64,000 nt of DNA from Ascoidea asiatica (lineage: Eukaryota; Ascomycota; Saccharomycetes; Ascoideales; Ascoideaceae). Both the position numbers and the translations under genes were made by a program. The stretch lies in the NCBI GenBank assembly GCA_001600695.1, contig BCKQ01000011.1:83162-147161 (forward strand), given 5' to 3'. The notes under the pieces were generated by a model that searched no databases, was not told where the DNA came from, and saw only the letters and a list, made by a program, of their open reading frames with translations. This document shows positions 60,684 through 64,000 of the stretch, piece after piece. Positions within the stretch are counted from its first letter, which is position 1. Every line of letters starts with the position of its first letter.

Positions 60684-62499
60684 TTTTTTTCTTTTTCATT
60701 ATAAATAATCTAAGGATAAATTATGAGATATTTAAAATTCAATTTATAATCAATTTTATAATTAATTTTTAAATTTACTTTATTTCACTTCAATTCAATT
60801 TAAATTTTCAAAAACAATATTTATACAATAAAAATATAATTTTATTAAAATATATCAAACTAAGTGATTATGTATTGATTATGTAAAGTTCTATGTTTAA
60901 TAACGGTAATTTTTTTTATTACTACCGATAACGTTACTAATATAAAATATTTCGGACTTATTAAAATTAAGATTTAAGTATGGTATTAATAGAGGTAATA
61001 ACGGTTGAATGAAATAAAAAAGTATAAGGCGTTGAATAATAATAATAATAATAATAATAATATTAATAAATTATTCAAAAAATAAATCAAGCAATAAAAC
61101 AAGCAATTGATCAGTTTTTAGTGGAATATTTTTTTAATTATTTTCGAAAATGATTATTGAAAAGTTCCAACTTACTGAATTTAGTAATTGAAGGAATTAA
61201 TATAAAATGTAATTAAGGTACCTATCCTATCTTATTGACTANTTATAAAAAATGTAAAAAATGAATAAAATTATATTAAATAATTTCGTAAATGAAGATT
61301 CTTTAAAATTTTTATTATTTGAAAAAAAAGAATTAATCTAGAATATCTGTATATGATTAAGATTTGAATGATTGAAAAAGGTGATGAAAATTAAATGAAA
61401 ATGATAAAAAAAAAAAAAGAATGAATTCATTTGAATGTTGTTGTTTAATTGCATTAATTTATTTTTGAAGAACTTGAAAAAAGAATATGTCAAAAAAGTA
61501 TTAAAGAGTGTTCAAGTTATTTGTCAAGTTAATTCACTTTTCTTTTCTTTTGATTTTCTTTGTCTTCATTTACTTTTGTCTCCTTTTATTTAAAGTCCAA
61601 TAAATGAATNAAAAAATAAATAAAAGATTAATTTACCCCAGTTTGTTTATAAACTTAAGTTAAATGTTGTCAAATTTTTTTCAATTCAATAATTTAAAAT
61701 TTTAATCTTGATTATTACAAATTTTTAATATGATTTATTTAATTTCATTGAAAATAAATTTGATTTTATCTGGTTTTCTTAAAGAAAATCTTAAAACATT
61801 TTCAAAAATTTATAAATCTATAAATCTATNAATCTTCATGAGTCCAAAAAAAGAAACTAGGAACCATCAACTATTTCAATTTTACCTTTTTATTGAATTT
61901 CTATATAGATTAGTGTTTATAGTTTCTTCTTTTGTAATGATAATAAACTCGCTAAGAGAATAATCTATCAAAGCTATGGATTGATTACAAAAGTCAGATT
62001 TTTTTAATTCAATATAAAAAAAATAATATTTATTAATAAGTTGAGGTTGTTAAAAACAAATTGAAAGTTGATAATTCAAAAATTAATAAAATTAAAAAGA
62101 AAAAAAGAAAAAGATTAAAGCTTTTTATAGTAAATTTTTTTTTTTTTTTTTTCAAATGATTATATGATTTGCACTTGCATTAATTAAGTTTTGAAACATT
62201 CTTTTTGTTTTATTATTAATAAAAATATTACTTGAATCATCAATGAAAAAAGTTGTGTCCTTATGTTGAACATAAAATTCCAAAATAAGAAGGAGATAAA
62301 GTCCTAACTTATTTTCAAATTGTTTTAATTGCTTCAATTAAGGAAGGGGAAAGTACAATTATTAAGTTATTTGACATGTCATATAAATAATAAAGATTAA
62401 TAATAATTTGAGAAATAAATTAAAATGAACTTACAATAATTTTAAGTGTTTCAATATCTCTTTAAATATCATGCTGGTCTCCGAAATGTAAACAAAGAT
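60684..62499. other. Gene-poor region between VCX1 and the retroelement
   Basis: 1.8 kb, very AT-rich. (AAT)n at about 61038-61062, a T run at about 62136-62152, TAACGTTA at 60929-60936, and the palindrome TGACATGTCA at 62373-62382. Two short ORFs (61730-61963 plus and 62152-62337 minus) have no recognisable features. No LTR could be recognised. Confidence 0.4.
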
Positions 62500-63996
62500 C
62501 TACCTAATGGAGAAATAAATAAACAAACACAAAAATATAATAAAATAAATAAACAAATTAATCACGTAATAAAATTTGAAACAAAAATTGAAACACATAA
62601 TAAAAATTGAAACACACAATATAAATAGGAACAACAAATTGAAGCATAAAATAAAAATTGAAACACTTAGTAAAAATTGAAACACATAATAAAAATTAAA
62701 ACACATAATCAAAATTGAAACAAACAAATTATCAGTTGATCCTAACTGAGTATTATAAGGGCGGAGGTCAGAAATGATTGTTGAAGCATTTCTGTCACCA
62801 AAATACCCTTTTGTAAAAGTTTCCAAATTGGAGTCATTACTTGGCGTTTGAATTAATTTGAGCTGATCCCTAGTGTAAGGCCCAGTGGGAACAGCTTTAG
62901 TAAGTGGTTTTAGAAATACTGTTGTGTCTAATATTTTATGGATTCTATAAGGGCCTAACCATTTTGGATATTTCTTTTTTTGAGCTCTCTTATTCCATAA
63001 CATATCTTGTACAATCACTAAGTCATTCTTTTGAAATGGTAAAAGAGTAACTTTAAATGATTCATCAAACTTGAGTTTTACCTCTATTTTCCTTTTTAAA
63101 GAATTTAATTCAGAAACTTTTTCAATAATATCCTTTGTTTTTAAAGCATCTATTCGAGCAATAGTCCATTGATCTATAGTTAAATTGAATAAATCTAAAA
63201 TATTATCAATATAGTTGGAAGCTTCATATCCAAAAGTAAGGAATTCTGGGCTATACCCTTTGCTTTGTCGAGCAGTCCATCTATCATAATAACATACAAG
63301 ACTTAGGTTGATCGACCATCTTTCTGCAGAAAGCTACATTAAAGGTCTCACAACAGAAGAGTTACTAGCTTCACTTGCACCATTACTCTGTGGATGATAA
63401 CTAGAAGTTATACTACGGTGGATACCATATGTTTCACACACATTATCAATGTTTTTATTATTGTATTCAGACCCGCCATCAGACATCAACTCAGCAGGAG
63501 TACCATAACGATGAATTATTTCTTCTCTGAAAAATTTTGATAGTGTCTTAGAATTCAATGTTTTTAAAGCAAGCGGTTCCACATAGCGTGTATGAGCATC
63601 TCTAAATAGAGTGACGTAACGGAATCCATAATAATCTTCTGGAAGATAGAGAGTATCCACAATAATTCGGTTAAAAATTTCTGCAGTAATATTAAAATTT
63701 AAAGGGATTTTATTAGCTGGAATTGAAGAGAATAATTGACATTCAGTACATGTTTTAAGAGGTTCTCGAATAATATACAGAAGTTTTGGAATAAAATATT
63801 TTTGATTAACTAAATGGTGGATTGAGGTAATACTGTAATGACCCTCATGGTAATCGTAAATAAGGAGACTAATTATGGTTGGATTTGTAACAGCTAAACG
63901 TATTGTTCCTTTAAAGTGTTTGTATAATTTCATATCACTTACCACAAATTGAAGGCAAATTGAGATAAATTGTTTCTTTGACATAAAGTTTAATTA
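62500..63996 (-). mobile_element. Broken Ty3/gypsy-type retrotransposon pol, integrase end
   Basis: Minus-strand frame with an HHCC zinc-binding region (YHEGHYS ... CTECQ), then the integrase core: VDTLYLPEDYYGFRYVTLF, DALKT-like spacer, ELMSDGGSEYNN, and YHPQSNGASEAS holding the last acidic residue. A TAG stop at 63336-63334 interrupts it, but the same frame continues into the C-terminal part (LSAERWSINLS ... TARQSKGYSP, then KKKYPKWLGPYRI, the GPY/F module). A TAA at 63996-63994 precedes the first Met. Downstream the frame reads into a 19-bp repeat array, giving a hydrophobic Phe/Tyr/Ile tail that is probably not part of the original protein. It is a non-autonomous or dead copy. The reverse transcriptase would lie beyond the window. 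No LTR was identified. Confidence 0.8.
62564..62735. repeat. ~19-bp minisatellite at the pol 3' end
   Basis: About six to eight imperfect copies of a unit like AAACACATAATAAAAATTG, mixed with shortened units. It overlaps the end of the pol frame. Confidence 0.8.
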
Positions 63997-64000
63997 TTGG

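Noticed and set aside
5673-61000. Shorter 7-mer TAACGTT as an enriched promoter motif
   Set aside because: From base composition about 15 copies are expected in the window over both strands, so its frequency is not notable; only the palindromic octamer is kept, with low interest.
62152-62337. 61-codon minus-strand ORF near the retroelement
   Set aside because: No retroviral-type or other motif; length is within chance for this AT-rich region.

Overview
The window looks like nuclear DNA from an AT-rich budding yeast (Saccharomycotina). The evidence is a run of recognisable yeast orthologues (TLG1, SDC1, UGO1, OPI1, ENA-type ATPase, MSS1, MAK3, POL30, RXT2, PSO2, TMA7, CRC1, FAR11, LSM12, EMA19, ACB1, PMP3, VCX1), few and short introns with GTATGT-type donors and TACTAAC-like branch sites, and heavy A/T codon bias with AAT/AAC (Asn) runs. 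A three-exon IND1 gene, a complex I assembly factor, implies that respiratory complex I is kept, so this is probably not a Saccharomyces-type lineage. The species cannot be named from the sequence. CTG codons are almost absent, so the CUG code (Leu or Ser) is undecided. About a hundred isolated single Ns are scattered through the window.

Layout. 0-9 kb: 5' part of a TDA3-like FAD oxidoreductase (-), a large empty region, a 68-aa tail-anchored-like peptide (+), TLG1 (-), SDC1-like Dpy-30 protein (+), UGO1 (-). 9-20 kb: OPI1 (+), ENA P-type ATPase (+), a 773-aa acidic secreted or surface-type repeat protein (-). 19.7-27 kb is gene-dense: IND1 (-), MSS1 (+), BLOC1S2-like (-), MAK3/NAA30 (+), POL30/PCNA (-), RXT2 (+, three exons). 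28-36 kb: a free-standing SurE protein (+), a 6-phosphofructo-2-kinase-like protein with a damaged phosphatase half (+), PSO2/SNM1 (-). 36-41 kb: three tandem glycine-zipper genes (-) with a possible eroded gene between the second and third. 42.8-50 kb: TMA7 (-), CRC1 (+), FAR11-like (-). 50.6-54 kb: short LSM12-like protein (+), EMA19 (+), ACB1 (-, one intron), PMP3 (-), set among many short tandem repeats. 55-61 kb: a velvet-like Asn-rich protein (+), a second SurE (+), VCX1 (+). 62.5-64 kb: the 3' end of a broken Ty3/gypsy pol (integrase) on the minus strand.

There are no operons. Genes are mostly divergent or convergent, with intergenic gaps that are long for a yeast (often 1-3 kb). Some neighbours share a theme: mitochondria (UGO1, IND1, MSS1, CRC1, EMA19), ion homeostasis (ENA, VCX1, PMP3), genome maintenance (POL30, PSO2) and chromatin (SDC1, RXT2). 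I see no evidence that they form one pathway. The points most worth a second look are the glycine-zipper triplet, the velvet-like protein, the phosphatase-dead PFK-2, the shortened LSM12, the GC-rich last exon of IND1, GC-richer islands upstream of several genes, and the interrupted integrase.
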